Shown here in pieces: positions 1 through 12,114 of a stretch of DNA of 64,000 nucleotides. Position 1 is the stretch's first letter. Each line of letters opens with the position of its first letter. The position numbers and the translations under genes are program-made. Source of the stretch: Welwitschia mirabilis (lineage: Eukaryota; Gnetophyta; Gnetopsida; Welwitschiales); assembly GCA_051453625.1 (NCBI GenBank), contig JBOZIK010000001.1, positions 269,035,682 through 269,099,681 on the forward strand, given 5' to 3'. The notes beneath the pieces are model-generated. The model worked only from the letters and a program-made list of their open reading frames with translations, searched no databases and was not told where the DNA came from.

Positions 1-2330
1 ATGACATGTTTAAGTACATCGGGGCTATAGACACTTATTAGTAATGCAACACTGATTCCTTTATACGTCAACATGCTTCATTCTATTGGAAGAATATGTC
101 CTAACATTGGATGTCTAATTTGATCTAAATGCTTGAAACAAGGAATAAAGTATGACTATAGTAAAGGTAAAAATGGAAAGAAAAAGGTGGGATTTAGAGA
201 TACTTTTAAGTTTAGTTTCTTTAGCTTGAGTACTTAAAGATTTGCTTAACTCATTTTTGATTCTTATAGTTTTACTTAGAGGATATTTTGTTTGTTCGAT
301 ATTGTGATACATTTTAAAGTTAGAATAAAATTTTTAATAGATGTGGTCATTAATTTAGGTAACCTACCTTTTAAAATTTATGGATAATGCTTTTTCATTA
401 AGTTTTATATTTTGATTTCCCTAAAATTGTAATTTCAACCATTATTTTCTTGAGAGAAAAATACATTATAAAAAAATAGTTATGTTTTTACTAAAATAAT
501 TATTAAGCCACCTCTCAATCTATGTGATAACTTATCTTAGCTATTGAATTTTCTAAACAACTCAATATTCCAAATTTATCCTCTCATCTATGGAAGCCGC
601 CTCATTCCCTTATCTTTTTACTACACCTACAATGTAATTATGTTGTCCTTGCTGTATTCTTATTACATCTCATTGCATCATAGCTCTTTCACAAATAGAC
701 TAGTACTGCCTTCTGTGGTAACCAATGCTACACCTTTCTGTTACTTTCCATGTCCAATTTCTGTAGTCCTCCATTATTAATGCTCTTATAGACACTACAA
801 CCAATGCATTTGATTTATTTCATAGAAAAATGAGTGGGAGACAAGGTGCCTTCAGTGAGAAGGATCTTTTTGGCTCATTTCTTAAGATGTTCACCCCTTT
901 TTACCTTGTTAGAACCAAAACAAGAGGGTGGAACTATCTATTGAAGGTAGAAAATAAATTCTACTATCTAAAGTAAGTTATGAAATCTTACAAGAATGCA
1001 TAATTCTATGATGAATACTACTAGGTAATCCATTTATGCATACAACACACTTCTTTTACTATTTCTTTAACTGAGTTCAAAGTGGCCATAGGGATATAAT
1101 ACTCTAACCATCTCCCTTTTTCCCTAGTAAAATATTTAGCATAATCTTCTCATCATTAAATATAGAGTATGCTCCTAATGAAGAAGGTATTCCTCCTTGC
1201 AAGTTTTACATAAAAACTAGCTTGCTTTATTTATATTTATCATTTGTGATATGTTAGCTTCCTTGCATGTAATAGAGGCTTATACTAGTTATTTGAACCT
1301 CATTATAATAATTCAAGATAATAAGGGCTCTTCCATTACCAAAGTTTTATTTATAACTATTATTAATAATGTAGGCAAAAAGAGTAACCTTCATTTACTA
1401 TGCCTCATCTCTAGCATCCTCCACAACACATTATATCAAACCTTAGATTGCGAAGGTTAGAAGATAGCTTATATAGAGATCATCACATCTGATAATATTA
1501 ATCAAGTTTAGAAGTATTATAATGATAATTGAATCCCTGGGGAATAATAGAAATAGCAATAGGAATAGCAATAATAAAAATAGTAAGAAGAGGAAGAAAT
1601 CCATCGTGATCCCTCTCCTATCCATTTAATTCCTCCTTATGTCACTCCATACATACCTCTAACAACTTATTGAAAAGTCAAGAAACTTATTAAAGAATCA
1701 TCCCATTTTTTCTCCTCCTTCTCCTTGTCCTCCACCTCCTCCATTTACTTCATCTTCATCTAGTAAAATATTCTTAGAGCATATTCCTTAAAAACACAAG
1801 ACTTGGATTAGTAAACTACGAAGCAAGATGAAGAAGACCTTATAAAAGTAGAAGGAGATAGACCACAAGCTATAGCACTTAATATCTCATAGAAGATCAT
1901 TTGGATCAAAATTACATTTTAGTATGTTTTAATGTACTGTTTTTAAATGTTTACAAGTGTGATGTAATGTTTTACATGCTATTTTAGGCCTTTGCATAGT
2001 AGTTTTCCCTAAATACTTACATCAAAAGCATTTGTTAGCATTGTATAAAAAGTTATGTAGTGTAAAAATTTTGAACGCTTTTCCTTGTTCTCAAAAACTT
2101 TATATTCAATTTTCTATCTTTCTAACTTTAAGGATAAAGTTTAACTTTGGTTAGGATGTATGACATCTATTTTTATAGAATGTTTTTGATTTTAATACTT
2201 TATTTGTTGAAAATTGATTAAAATTTTTAAAAAATGATATCATTTCTATACTTAAACATCTTCACTTAGCCAAATTTTCCATGTTCATCATGTTTTTATC
2301 ACTTTTTTGCTAAGACTTTATAAAAATACT
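1..2330. other. AT-rich DNA without a recognised gene
   Basis: Short open frames occur on both strands but none shows a motif or composition that sets it apart from chance. Around 1540-1610 there is a purine-rich low-complexity stretch with short repeats of AATAGCAATAGG type. It is probably old transposon debris, because the sequence just downstream is LTR family H. Confidence 0.5.
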
Positions 2331-2500
2331 AGTTAGGAGGTATGTTTATGTGCAAAAATTAACATACAAAGAAAGTATAGTTAATTAATTTAACATAGGG
2401 AGAAACATTAAACTCATTTATTTATCATAAAATGATGTCTTTATCTCCTTTTTATTATTTTTTATGAAATTATAAACTTTCTCCTAACATAAGCAGGTTT
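2330..2500 (+). pseudogene. Possible copia RT tail upstream of an H-family LTR
   Basis: A weak translation on the + strand (QKLTYKE followed by a stop and FNI) resembles the stretch after the catalytic box of Ty1/copia reverse transcriptase (family pattern SQxKY...LLxRFNM). Nearly the same nucleotides recur on the minus strand at about 53,800-53,955, and a shortened form at 31,000-31,110. All three lie directly upstream of an H-type LTR. The recurrence is seen directly; the copia assignment is inference. Confidence 0.3.
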
Positions 2501-3223
2501 ATTGCTACCTCTACAGGTATACTACACAAACTAAAGATATTCTAGCACAAAATGCTAATGCCATTGACTATTGGTACCATCATCTTGCTACGGAAAAACC
2601 TATTAAAATTCATGTTCTTGCATTTATTTGGGGGGTTCATCATTTTACGCTTATGGGCTAAGTCAGAAGTTGATCTAAAATAAATCTTAAACTTCCACAA
2701 CACATGGAGGAAGTGTAAAATAACATGTTGCAATGATGTATGGCAGCAACAAAGATGACTATGTGGAAGACATATGACATGAAATTTGTTGGCACCTACA
2801 TCATCAGTTAAATGACATGTCATCACCTTACTTACATTAATAGATAAATAATCCTCCATTAAGGCTACATGCTAAAATTTATAACTTCCTCCTCAAGTAA
2901 CCACCCTAATGTAATCCTTCTTATGTAATTGCACACGTAATACATCATAAAAAATCTCTTCAAGCATTTATTTTTTTATAAAAGGATCTTGAGCTCCCAT
3001 TATGATGTAATTTTTAGTTAGATAACCTAGGGAAAGACTTGAAGTACTAAGATGTTATGGTATTTTAATCATTCTTCCTAGGGATCAATTGTTTCAAGGT
3101 TAGTCGAGGAATCCTTTCATCTTCACCTCTCTTTTCATTGATGTAATGTATCTCTTTTCAGTTTTAATACAAGAATTGAATTTTCATTATTTTATTATTA
3201 GTGAATAATTAATTTGATATTTG
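2500..3223 (+). repeat. LTR family H, copy 1, left part
   Basis: This part matches the minus-strand sequence at about 52,140-53,800. It holds one copy of the approximately 312-bp U3 unit (2505-2830) that is present about three times in the other copy, then a TATA box near 2,979 and a downstream R/U5-like region. The match stops at 3223, where element A begins, and resumes at 30,041. The LTR was therefore split by the insertion of A. Exact LTR start not determined. Confidence 0.6.
2974..2985 (+). promoter_or_regulatory. TATA box of LTR H copy 1
   Basis: TTTTATAAAAGG lies at a position equivalent to the CTATAAAAGG box of the second H copy (minus strand, about 52,661-52,673). The following CTTGA-rich stretch is also shared by the two copies. 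Confidence 0.5.
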
Positions 3224-4480
3224 TGTTGCAGTGTGATTCTATGAAACTTTAAGTTCTTAGGTAAAATTTGTAAATCAAATACTTGCAAAAAACACATAGT
3301 AGTATAGATGGGAGTTTAACCTAAATGTCATAATCCATTGAAAGCGCTAGACTAGAAGTTAGAGAATTAATTTTATAAAGTATTTTTAGTCTTTTATATT
3401 TTAGTAAATTAAAAATAAAGAATAATGTAATGTAATGGAAGATGAAGATAATGAAATGCAAGGGATAAAATGCAAGTGAGAGAAGTTCTATTTGGATTCC
3501 AATCCTTTTGTCATAAGAATTAGTTCTTTATAATTTAAATCAATTATAAAGAGTTTATTATTTATTCCTAATCAACATAAAGTATAAGATGTACCAAATA
3601 GAATATGGATAATGCAAATATCAAATGGAATAAAGAAAATGCAATGTACAATCTAGACTAACAAAGTTAACCTTAATAAAGGTTTCTCATATGATCTAAA
3701 TAAAATATAGAGATGTTACCAATTATAATCAACTTAAACCATAAGGGACATTTATACAATAGTATTGAAAAGAGTAATTGAATTGATCATAGAACTTTTA
3801 CATCTACTTACAACAAAGTAGCAGCACCTCAATAGAGGATACTTAACCTAATACCAAGGTAAACTTCTCTCTATAGCTATTAGATGAACCTCCTGTCCTT
3901 CAATATTCTATCACAAAAATGTTGGATATAAAAGATGGAAAAGAAAGTGAAGGAAAGGGATGGTATTTATAGTTTTACATTGAAGTTCTAGAAGCTCAAC
4001 CCTAAGAGCCGAAGAAGAAACACTAGTAATNNNNNNNNNNNNNNNNNNNNNNNNNNNNNNNNNNNNNNNNNNNNNNNNNNNNNNNNNNNNNNNNNNNNNN
4101 NNNNNNNNNNNNNNNNNNNNNNNNNNNNNNNNNNNNNNNNNNNNNNNNNNNNNNNNNNNNNNNNNNNNNNNNNNNNNNNNNNNNNNNNNNNNNNNNNNNN
4201 NNNNNNNNNNNNNNNNNNNNNNNNNNNNNNNNNNNNNNNNNNNNNNNNNNNNNNNNNNNNNNNNNNNNNNNNNNNNNNNNNNNNNNNNNNNNNNNNNNNN
4301 NNNNNNNNNNNNNNNNNNNNNNNNNNNNNNNNNNNNNNNNNNNNNNNNNNNNNNNNNNNNNNNNNNNNNNNNNNNNNNNNNNNNNNNNNNNNNNNNNNNN
4401 NNNNNNNNNNNNNNNNNNNNNNNNNNNNNNNNNNNNNNNNNNNNNNNNNNNNNNNNNNNNNNNNNNNNNNNNNNNNNNNN
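3224..4480 (-). repeat. 3' LTR of element A (right part inside an N gap)
   Basis: Positions 3224-4030 align base for base, with scattered substitutions and small indels, to 28786 to about 29585. The rest of the LTR should lie in the N run 4031-4912; the right-hand copy predicts about 450 more bases, so the end near 4480 is an estimate. A TATA box in minus orientation (CTATAAATA) is at 3964-3972. Confidence 0.8.
3964..3972 (-). promoter_or_regulatory. TATA box in the 3' LTR of element A
   Basis: Reads CTATAAATA on the minus strand, equivalent to CTATAAATAG in the 5' LTR of A and in the LTR of element C. Confidence 0.6.
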
Positions 4481-4912
4481 NNNNNNNNNNNNNNNNNNNN
4501 NNNNNNNNNNNNNNNNNNNNNNNNNNNNNNNNNNNNNNNNNNNNNNNNNNNNNNNNNNNNNNNNNNNNNNNNNNNNNNNNNNNNNNNNNNNNNNNNNNNN
4601 NNNNNNNNNNNNNNNNNNNNNNNNNNNNNNNNNNNNNNNNNNNNNNNNNNNNNNNNNNNNNNNNNNNNNNNNNNNNNNNNNNNNNNNNNNNNNNNNNNNN
4701 NNNNNNNNNNNNNNNNNNNNNNNNNNNNNNNNNNNNNNNNNNNNNNNNNNNNNNNNNNNNNNNNNNNNNNNNNNNNNNNNNNNNNNNNNNNNNNNNNNNN
4801 NNNNNNNNNNNNNNNNNNNNNNNNNNNNNNNNNNNNNNNNNNNNNNNNNNNNNNNNNNNNNNNNNNNNNNNNNNNNNNNNNNNNNNNNNNNNNNNNNNNN
4901 NNNNNNNNNNNN

Positions 4913-6440
4913 AACATGAAATCATATCCAAATAACTCATTATAAATATGTATTATGAAAGCTCAAACATTATCCTTTTAATTTAAAATTTTTTATTCAA
5001 TATCTTAGAAGAAGCTCAAAAAGGTATTCTATACCCCTTTCCCACCCACCCTATGCCTACAACTAGAGAAATACCTCCTGGATTACAATAGGATAAAAAG
5101 GATGATTGTCATCCTATTTGTTGTAGGGATGACAGACGTGGGATAACACTAATCAAATGAGATGTTTGAAAAGAGAGGAAATCCAGAAAAAGTCTAAAAG
5201 TAGTCAAGAAGTAAAAAAGCAGGAAAAATTTAGGGAGAATGTAGAAGTAAAGAATTATCTTAAAAAAAATAACCATAATGAAAAAATACTTAAGAAAAAA
5301 AAGGGTGTTAAAGAAAATGCACTAAGTAGAAGGAAGCAATGCCCAAAAGAACTCCTCAAATGTGCCTCAACTCAATAAGCATGGAAAAGTAAGAATTATA
5401 ACTCAAAAAGTATCATCATCACCTATCAAAAAGAGAAACAACAATCCTCATGGATAGAACCTATGAATAGAATCAACAAGAAACTACTAAATGATCAAAT
5501 CCATAATATTATTTTTAAAAAGTATGAAAATAAATTTGAGAAACCGAATAAAATAGCAAAAGAAAAACAAAATAAAAATGGATAACTAGGAACATAAAAA
5601 AGATTGTTTACTTACCCTAAATTCTACTCTAACAAATTCCCTTTATAACAATCATAAAATAACTTTATGAAAAATGTGTAACAGTGTGTAAAATTTCATA
5701 AAGTACCATTCAAATAGGTAATGATTATAACGATGAAAAGTATGTATAATGTTATCAAATAATGAACAATAAGATAAAAAGATATAAAAACATGAATTTA
5801 GTAGCTAACATATTAAAACAACACTAAAATCCAAAAAAGTAGAATGAATATGTAGAATTACTATATAAAAAAGGGAGTCTAGAAAATAAGCAATGCCTCT
5901 GATAATACTAGGGACATTACTAATCTCATAGTCTCTAAATAAAATTTTATTTTGTAATGATGAGAAGAGTACAATCACTATCAGAGAAGTAATAAACCAC
6001 ATAGAATGATCAATTGACCCTTCAGTGGAGTTTCTATAGCTACCACATCATACTACTAAAGGCCCCTCTCAGGAAAATTTACCTCGGTGCACTTGTGCTA
6101 AGACATTATTATGACCATGTTTTTAGCTTAGATATGAAAGAGCATATCTTAATTTATTGTTTAATAAACATATTTCACATGAATAGATATCCATAATGAT
6201 ATAAGTGAAGGAATAAGATGAGGAACAAGTAAAAACATGTAAAAATAACTAATTACTCACACCACTAAAAGAGAATAAAAGAACCAAGGAATCTTTCTTC
6301 TGAATGAAGTTCATAGACATACACATGTCTTAAGATTGAGTGAATCTAATCTTGTCATCTTAAAATTCTCAAGTAAATGATTACTAATCATGATAACTAC
6401 ATAAAGTAATACATAAGTTAAGTTAAAGATAATCAAGTGA
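4913..6440 (-). other. 3' non-pol region of element A
   Basis: This lies between the integrase remnant and the 3' LTR of A. It contains no frame I can assign. The + strand frame at 5157-5378 is A-rich low complexity and antisense to the element. At about 5105-5150 there is one copy of the GATGAC-type dispersed motif, and at 5876-6122 a block conserved with element B. Confidence 0.6.
5876..6122 (-). other. Block downstream of integrase conserved between elements A and B
   Basis: Read on the minus strand this block aligns with 16,140-16,385 of element B on the plus strand. Shared landmarks in the same order are CATGGTCA, AACTCCACTG, TTCTCTGATAGTG and ATCAGAGGCATTGCTT. Both copies sit a few hundred bases beyond the integrase end. 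No continuous reading frame is preserved, so a cis-acting or RNA role is as likely as a decayed coding one. Confidence 0.6.
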
Positions 6441-7770
6441 TAGAATGATGTTTACCCAAGGAATAAATTAAGAAGGAGTTTAGATAATGATAAGAAGAAT
6501 GTCCTCTTCATTAAGAGGGGCTTCCAAAATAAATGATTCTATCATGTTCAAGGTTTCATCAATAGATGAGTCATAAATTTTTAACCTTTATCCATTAACT
6601 TTTTAAATTTTCCTAGTGTTTGGATCGAATATTTTAACTAAGCCATTAGATTGTACTTTTTCTATAAGATAAGGACCTAATCATGTAGAGGTTAACTTGT
6701 TGTGTAAAAGGTGTACTCGGGTATTATATAAAAGGATAAGTTAACTAGGTTTAAATCTCTTATAAAGAATCTTTTTATCATATTTGAACTTAGCTTAGGC
6801 TTTATAAATGAGTTGATAATGGCACAAGTATGTTTTTCATCTAAATGATTAAGTTGGGCTAATTGAGTTTTAAGATTTTTCATTTAAGTTTATAAGGTTA
6901 AGTTGATGAATGAATTAATAGGAGTTATAGCAAACATTAACTAACAAGACTTAGACTTTTTTATATATAAGTTCATATGGTGAGGAACCTAGAGAGTTGC
7001 ACCAAATAGTATAGTAAGCCTAAATGACATCATTAAGTTTAGAAGACCAATTTTTCTTATTAATAGTGACTAATTTTTGGAGCATCTTTTCAATCTCTCT
7101 CTTCATGTTTTCAGCTTGATCATTAGTTTAAGGATGATAAGAACATGAAATTATATGTTTAATGCTAATAGATAAAAGAAGTTTTTAAAAAAGGTAATTA
7201 ATATAATGAATTCCTCAATCACTAATGATGATTCATGAAAAATCAAAAACATTAAAAGATATGAGTTCAAACAAAATAGTAAACAGGTTGGGCATCACTT
7301 TTGAAAAGTAGAAACAGCTTTGAATCACTTAGTAACATAATTAACGACCATAAGTATGTAATTTTTATCATGAAAATGTGGATTAATAGGGTCTATAAAG
7401 TTAATTTTCCAATAATCAAAAGGTTCACATTCAAAAATATGTTTAAGGAGTATATCATGAGAATAAGTTAGGCCATCATAATGTTGACAAGCATCAAACC
7501 TTTCAGCAAAGTCAAATGAGTCTTTGAAAAGAATAGACCAGTGAAAGCTAGAGTAAAAATTTTCATTGTAGTATTTTAGCCACTAAAGTGTCCTCCACAT
7601 ACCTCACCATGAAAAAGGTTAATTATTTTTAAGCTTTTCCATTTAGGCATACATTTATACATGATTTAGTCTTTACATTTTCTATAAAGATGGGGTTCAT
7701 TCTACTTATAATCACTGATCCTATGGGAAAAAATATTTTCATTGGTTATGATTCTAATGCTAAGGTGTTT
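6440..7770 (-). pseudogene. Integrase remnant of element A
   Basis: The retroviral-type integrase would join the element cDNA to chromosomal DNA. On the minus strand I can read, in order, the core region and the stretch around the third catalytic acid (SCSYHP, stop, TNDQAE, then REIEKMLQKLV), followed by SKLNDV and an AYYT-like motif. The C-terminal part contains LAQLNHLDEK (within 6692-6883), which aligns with LAQLDHLDEN in element B. Frameshifts and stops are frequent, and one stop replaces the Gln expected after HP. It cannot encode a working enzyme. The N-terminal border with RNaseH lies at the insertion point of element B (7924/20835). Confidence 0.8.
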
Positions 7771-7919
7771 TATAGTAATAAATAATTCAAAATATCAGCA
7801 TACTAAGGATTGGGATGAGTAGAAGAAATGGCATAATGTTATTCAATAGCAAATAGTTGTTCATCTAGAAAGGAATCATTTATGGGGTATTCATCATGAA
7901 AATAAGAAATTTAAGATAG

Positions 7920-7924
7920 GTGAT
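7920..7924. repeat. Left target-site duplication of element B
   Basis: GTGAT directly precedes the TGTTGC start of the leftmost LTR; its partner at 20835-20839 is GAGAT, one mismatch. The sequences beyond the two pentamers join into one continuous stretch matching the second A copy around 24,270-24,300, which confirms the insertion point. Confidence 0.75.
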
Positions 7925-8185
7925 TGTTGCGCCACTAACTTATGTCTATTTGATAGGGTACTCTGAGTTATTTTATAGGTAAATTGATAGGTAAATGCTT
8001 GGTTTCCATGATAATGGAGAGTTGGGTGAAAAGGATGGAAATATGTAATTTCCTGGATAAATTACAAGAATTCTGATCAAATATAAATAATCTGTATTTT
8101 GGATGATAACTTCCTACAAACAACAAGGTTGATGCACTAATTAAAGATATATTAAAGGCAATCATCTACCGCATCATCTGGACAA
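7925..8185 (+). repeat. Truncated left LTR of element B (U3 part only)
   Basis: Aligns with the first 260 or so bases of the full LTRs (8400 onward and 19755 onward). The match ends where a CATCATC...CATCATYYGGA motif occurs, and the sequence then continues as internal 3' end rather than LTR. No TATA box or R/U5 is present in this copy. Confidence 0.75.
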
Positions 8186-8399
8186 TGATACCGCATGACC
8201 CATCTCTGATGCTTCACAGGTATTTCTGTTTAGTATTTCTAATTTTTCAAAAATTCAGTCTATCTTTGAAATATTCTTCAAATATTTTTAAGATAATTTC
8301 TTTAGGTATCCCAATTATTTTTATTATTTAATAAGTTGGCTTACAAATGTGTCTCACCACCTAATTTTATCAGAATTGACAAGGCTAAGTGGGAGGCTA
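8186..8399 (+). repeat. Internal 3' end of element B, fused to the truncated LTR
   Basis: This segment matches about 19,540-19,754, the sequence upstream of the 3' LTR, and ends with the same purine-rich tract AAGTGGGAGGCTA. Its presence left of the 5' LTR shows that B once formed part of an LTR-internal-LTR-internal-LTR tandem, later shortened. Confidence 0.75.
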
Positions 8400-9488
8400 T
8401 GTTGCACCACCAACTTATGTATATTTGATAGGGTATTCTGAGTTGTTTTACAAGTAAATTGACAAGTAAATATTTGGTTTTTATAATAGTCGAGAGCTAG
8501 GATAAAAAGGATGGAAATACACAATTTTCTTGATAAATTACAAGCATTCTAAGCAAATATGAATAATCTATATTTTAAAAGATAACTTCCTATAAATAAC
8601 AAGGCTAATGCACTGATTGAAGATCTATTGAAGGCCATCATCCACTGCATCATTCAGATGACATAACTGAAGACCATGCCAACTGGATGTTGACTAAGAT
8701 TTGACTGGCAGCCAATATGAATTTGATCATAAGGTGGCATTGTCTCCTTTATTATCCAGATGACCAACCAGACNNNNNNNNNNTTGTAATTCTTGCACTA
8801 AATGTTCATCTAAATTTTGCCACTTGTATTCTGATTCCTTTCTGCATGGTGGTTAGGATTTACCTATGTCTTTTTATCTATTTCATTTCATGTTTTGAGT
8901 TAATAAATAGAGGTCTCTTCCTCAACTCCTTCTCATCTTTGTTTACATCCAACATACTCATGACAGGAGATCAAGGGACCAAAGAATCATCTTGTAGTTT
9001 CAGAGAGACATCTCCTTGGTATTGGGCGATGTTCCCTACATTAAGGTGTGACTACTTTGTAATATGAATGTGGTGCGATTTATAATATAAACATTTATTT
9101 TTGTGCTTCAATGTATGAATGATCTTCTCTCTCATAGTTTATGTTGCTTGAGATTCGGTGACAATTTCTCTTATGATATAGATTATGAGAGCAACCTTTA
9201 TCAAGGTTGTGCTTAGTTAGTTTAGGTGCATTATTATTTCCTTTCTTAGATTAGCCTTGTACAAGTGTGTTTTATTTTATTTTCATGAATTACAAGTTAT
9301 TTTTGTAGGTTAGGTTACAATATTTCTTATTTTGAAAGCAACTCTTTTATTTGCATATTTTGACCTTCAATGAATTATGACATTTGGATTACTTCCATCT
9401 ATATTAGTGTGTTTTATTTGTGCATATTATTTATGGTTAATAGGATTCTAATCAAGATGTAAATGTTGCATAAATACACACTGCAACA
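8400..9488 (+). repeat. 5' LTR of element B
   Basis: 1,089 bases including 10 N (8774-8783). Begins TGTTGCACCACC and ends CACTGCAACA, directly followed by the PBS. Full-length match to 19755-20834. Carries a TATA box at 8901-8910. Confidence 0.85.
8901..8910 (+). promoter_or_regulatory. TATA box in the 5' LTR of element B
   Basis: TAATAAATAG followed by AGGTCTC; the same arrangement is at 20254-20263 in the 3' LTR. It probably set the start of the genomic RNA. Confidence 0.55.
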
Positions 9489-9509
9489 TCTTGGTGCCAT
9501 TTCCTGGGA
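9489..9509 (+). other. Primer-binding site of element B
   Basis: TCTTGGTGCCATTTCCTGGG starts right after the LTR. It is a decayed form of the TGGCGCCGTTGCCGGGG sequence that pairs with the 3' end of tRNA-Asp in Athila/Tat elements. Elements C and D carry closer matches. Confidence 0.7.
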
Positions 9510-9540
9510 AGGCTGCTTAGAGTTTAAGAGTTGTCATTGC

Positions 9541-9838
9541 TTCGATAAGTATTTTGGTTTGGATGCTTACTATAATAATGGTGTAACAATACCTATAGTA
9601 GTGTACGTTTCCCATTTTTATAGAGTTAGTTTTCTATTTTTCAAATGGAAGATTATTTTTCTATTCTATAATAAAAGTTCGCCATCCACTTCGATAAGTA
9701 TTTTGGTTTAGATGCTTACTATAATAATGGTGTAACAATACCTATAGTAGTGTAGGTTTCCCTTTTTTGTAGAGTTAGTTTTCTATTTTTCAAATTGAAG
9801 ATTATTTTTCTATTCTACAATAAAAGTTCACCATCCAC
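9541..9838 (+). repeat. 149-bp direct duplication in the leader of element B
   Basis: TTCGATAAGTATTTTGGTTT opens both units, at 9541 and at 9690. The two copies differ at only a few positions. Removing one unit leaves a leader of about 483 bases, close to the 475 bases of element A. Confidence 0.9.
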
Positions 9839-10120
9839 TTCATCATTGAAATAATGCATGGGGACAATGGCCTTTGTGCCATATGTTTTCTATTTTAGTT
9901 TTTTAATTAAATTTTTAGGGGTTTAATTCCATCGTCCCTTTTATCATTCAGACAACTCAAGCAGATGACAGTCTCTTTTCTTATTTTTCCTATTGAAAAG
10001 TCAGTTTTTTATTTCTATTTTCTCCTTTTCCTTTTCTTGTAATTTCTATATTTTTGTCATTCAAGTATCATTCGGACAATGAAAGGGATGACACTTTTAC
10101 ATATTCGAAACTAAGTATGA

Positions 10121-11960
10121 ATGGTTAAGTTTGGTAAAAAAGAAAAATACCATAGAGAGTGGCTCTTAATTGCTAAAAACATTAGAAAAGGTTTATTAAA
10201 TCTTGAAATAGAAATAGATAAAAATAAAAAAGATACATAAGATTTTGAATTTCCTACAATTTTCACTTTTATTTCTGTAGAGTCTAATTTTGCTACCATG
10301 TTGACCTTAGAACAAAATCTTAAATAACCTATCTCTCTAGATCCACCTCTTATCATCGGAGCCCTTACTTCTACTCCTTCTCAATTCAGTACTTATATTA
10401 CCCTGAGAGATCTTATAATAAATAAAAAATGTGAACTTTCAACTCTTTTTGACTTATCTTCCAGTGATGATGTAGAACTTTGAAACTTAAATGCTTATTT
10501 TATCTTTAGTGGAGAACCTGATGAAGATCATTTACAAAGCATTGTCTACATTAAATAACTTGTCCTTATTTCTAGAAATAATAAGAAATAAATAAGTGAT
10601 AGAAGCTACATGGTTATCTTTCCCATCACCTTGAGAGATAAAGCAAAACTTTGGCTTAGAACAATTCCCCATAAAAGCCTTAAATCTTGAAGTCAAGTTT
10701 AAGAAGCTTTCATAAAGAGATTCATGAGTGAAACCACCATCTATAAATGTAAGAAAGAGTTCATCAACTTCTAATAGATGCCTAATAAAGAATATTCCTC
10801 TGTCTACAAGCAATTCTTTGTTGCTTTACATTCAAGCCCTGTAGATGCCTTTTCACAAGTAGAGTTAGTTAACTACTGTTACAGTGGATTAAATAATCAT
10901 ACCAAGCAACTCGTAGATTTTTCTTATAAAGGAAACCTATTAAACCAAACCCTAGAAGATGCTTGAAAGATGTTAGAAGATTTAGTAAAAGTAAGCCAAA
11001 CCTAGCTTAAACCATCACTTAGAGAAAACTGAAAAGTAGGTCAAATCATTAAGGACTTAAAAGAAGTTAAACATAACAAGAATGAGATCAAAATAGAAAA
11101 TAAACCAACTAGCATCATTAATTATTTTACGTCTATCTTAGATAAATACACCTAGATGATCCTTGATGCTAAAGTAGCAACCAAGAAGAGTGAAGTTGTT
11201 GTTTCAATATGCGATTTATGTAAAGAAAGTTACTATATAACAAAATATTGCCTTGTACTTCTTACCTATAAAGAAAAACTCTATGTAAAAGTTTGTTCCT
11301 TTAACCAAAAAACTTCCAACTACACTAAAAAACACAACCAAAGACAAATCCAAAATCATAACTTTCAACATAGGATGAGTGAGCAACCAAATCTTAGAAA
11401 TTTTTAAATACATCATCCTAACTTGCAACCTTTTAAAAATAGATTTGAGCATTCAAACTTTTATTCAAATAACTCAAATAACTTGCAAACCCTTCCAACT
11501 TTCAAAACCATAGTGATCCTCTTAGGAATTACATTGAGGAGTTGAGAAAAACTTAAAATAAGACAAACACCAAATAGAAAATCTTGTGAGTATTTTACAA
11601 TAAACCATGCTTACCAATCAAAGATCATAAGGGTCTCTTGCCACTCAACCTTTACCAAACCTTAACGAAGTATGAAAAAATTGTAAGGTGGTAATAAGAA
11701 GTAAAAGTAACATAACTCTTCCTACCCATAAGGCTTCAACTTCCTAAAGTGACAAGATTAATAAGAAAGAGAACATATAAATTCTAGAAAATCATTCCTT
11801 TCCTTCCTTACTTAGCAACAAAAAGAAAGATTCTTCACAAAAGAAACCTGCTATTCCATGGCTTGATAGGCTTAACATAAACCTCATCTTTGATAATCAT
11901 TTGAAAGCCTTCATGCAAAATGTGAGCATTAACTTACCTTTTTGGAAACTTTTACAAGAA
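10121..11960 (+). pseudogene. gag of element B
   Basis: Gag would form the virus-like particle around the element RNA. The start ATG at 10121 is chosen because the 39 or so codons that follow (MVKFGKKEKYHREW...) are open and match the gag start of element A (minus strand, 28310) and of C (60669). Further motifs: TLRDLI near 10,400, the Retrotrans_gag core with KLWLRTIPHKSLKS (about 10,650), YSGLNNHTKQLVDFS (about 10,880) and LEDA. A zinc-knuckle-like CDLCKESYYITKYC lies around 11,205, with Tyr in place of the usual His. A KVVIRS motif near 11,690 corresponds to the gag-protease linker (V-T-x-RSG) of the family. Many stops and frameshifts make it non-functional. Confidence 0.85.
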
Positions 11961-12114
11961 AATCTAAGATACTCTAAGCTATAGAAAGACCTACTAAGAA
12001 GGAAACAAAAATGAACCATACTTGTAAAGTCTTCTTACCTCAATTTGTTAGCAACTTGGTATACCAAAAATGTCTAAAGTTTAAAAATCCAGGGGTGGCA
12101 ACCATGAGTGTTAC

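Noticed and set aside
544-780. 78-codon frame on the + strand near the window start
   Set aside because: Hydrophobic and aromatic by composition of AT-rich DNA; no motif, no sign of splicing or regulatory context.
3219-3223. Target-site duplication for element A (ATTTG on the left, ATTAT on the right)
   Set aside because: Only three of five bases agree, too weak to claim; the insertion is inferred from interrupted homology instead.
4031-4912. Frames of about 300 codons across the N run, and similar frames across 48414-48671, 59800-60431 and 62944-63270
   Set aside because: They consist of unknown bases; no stop can be seen, so they carry no information.
5157-5378. 73-codon Lys-rich frame on the + strand
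   Set aside because: A-rich low-complexity composition, antisense to element A, no homology recognised.
9541-9838. CRISPR-like repeat array
   Set aside because: Only two long adjacent copies without unique spacers, in a eukaryotic retrotransposon leader.
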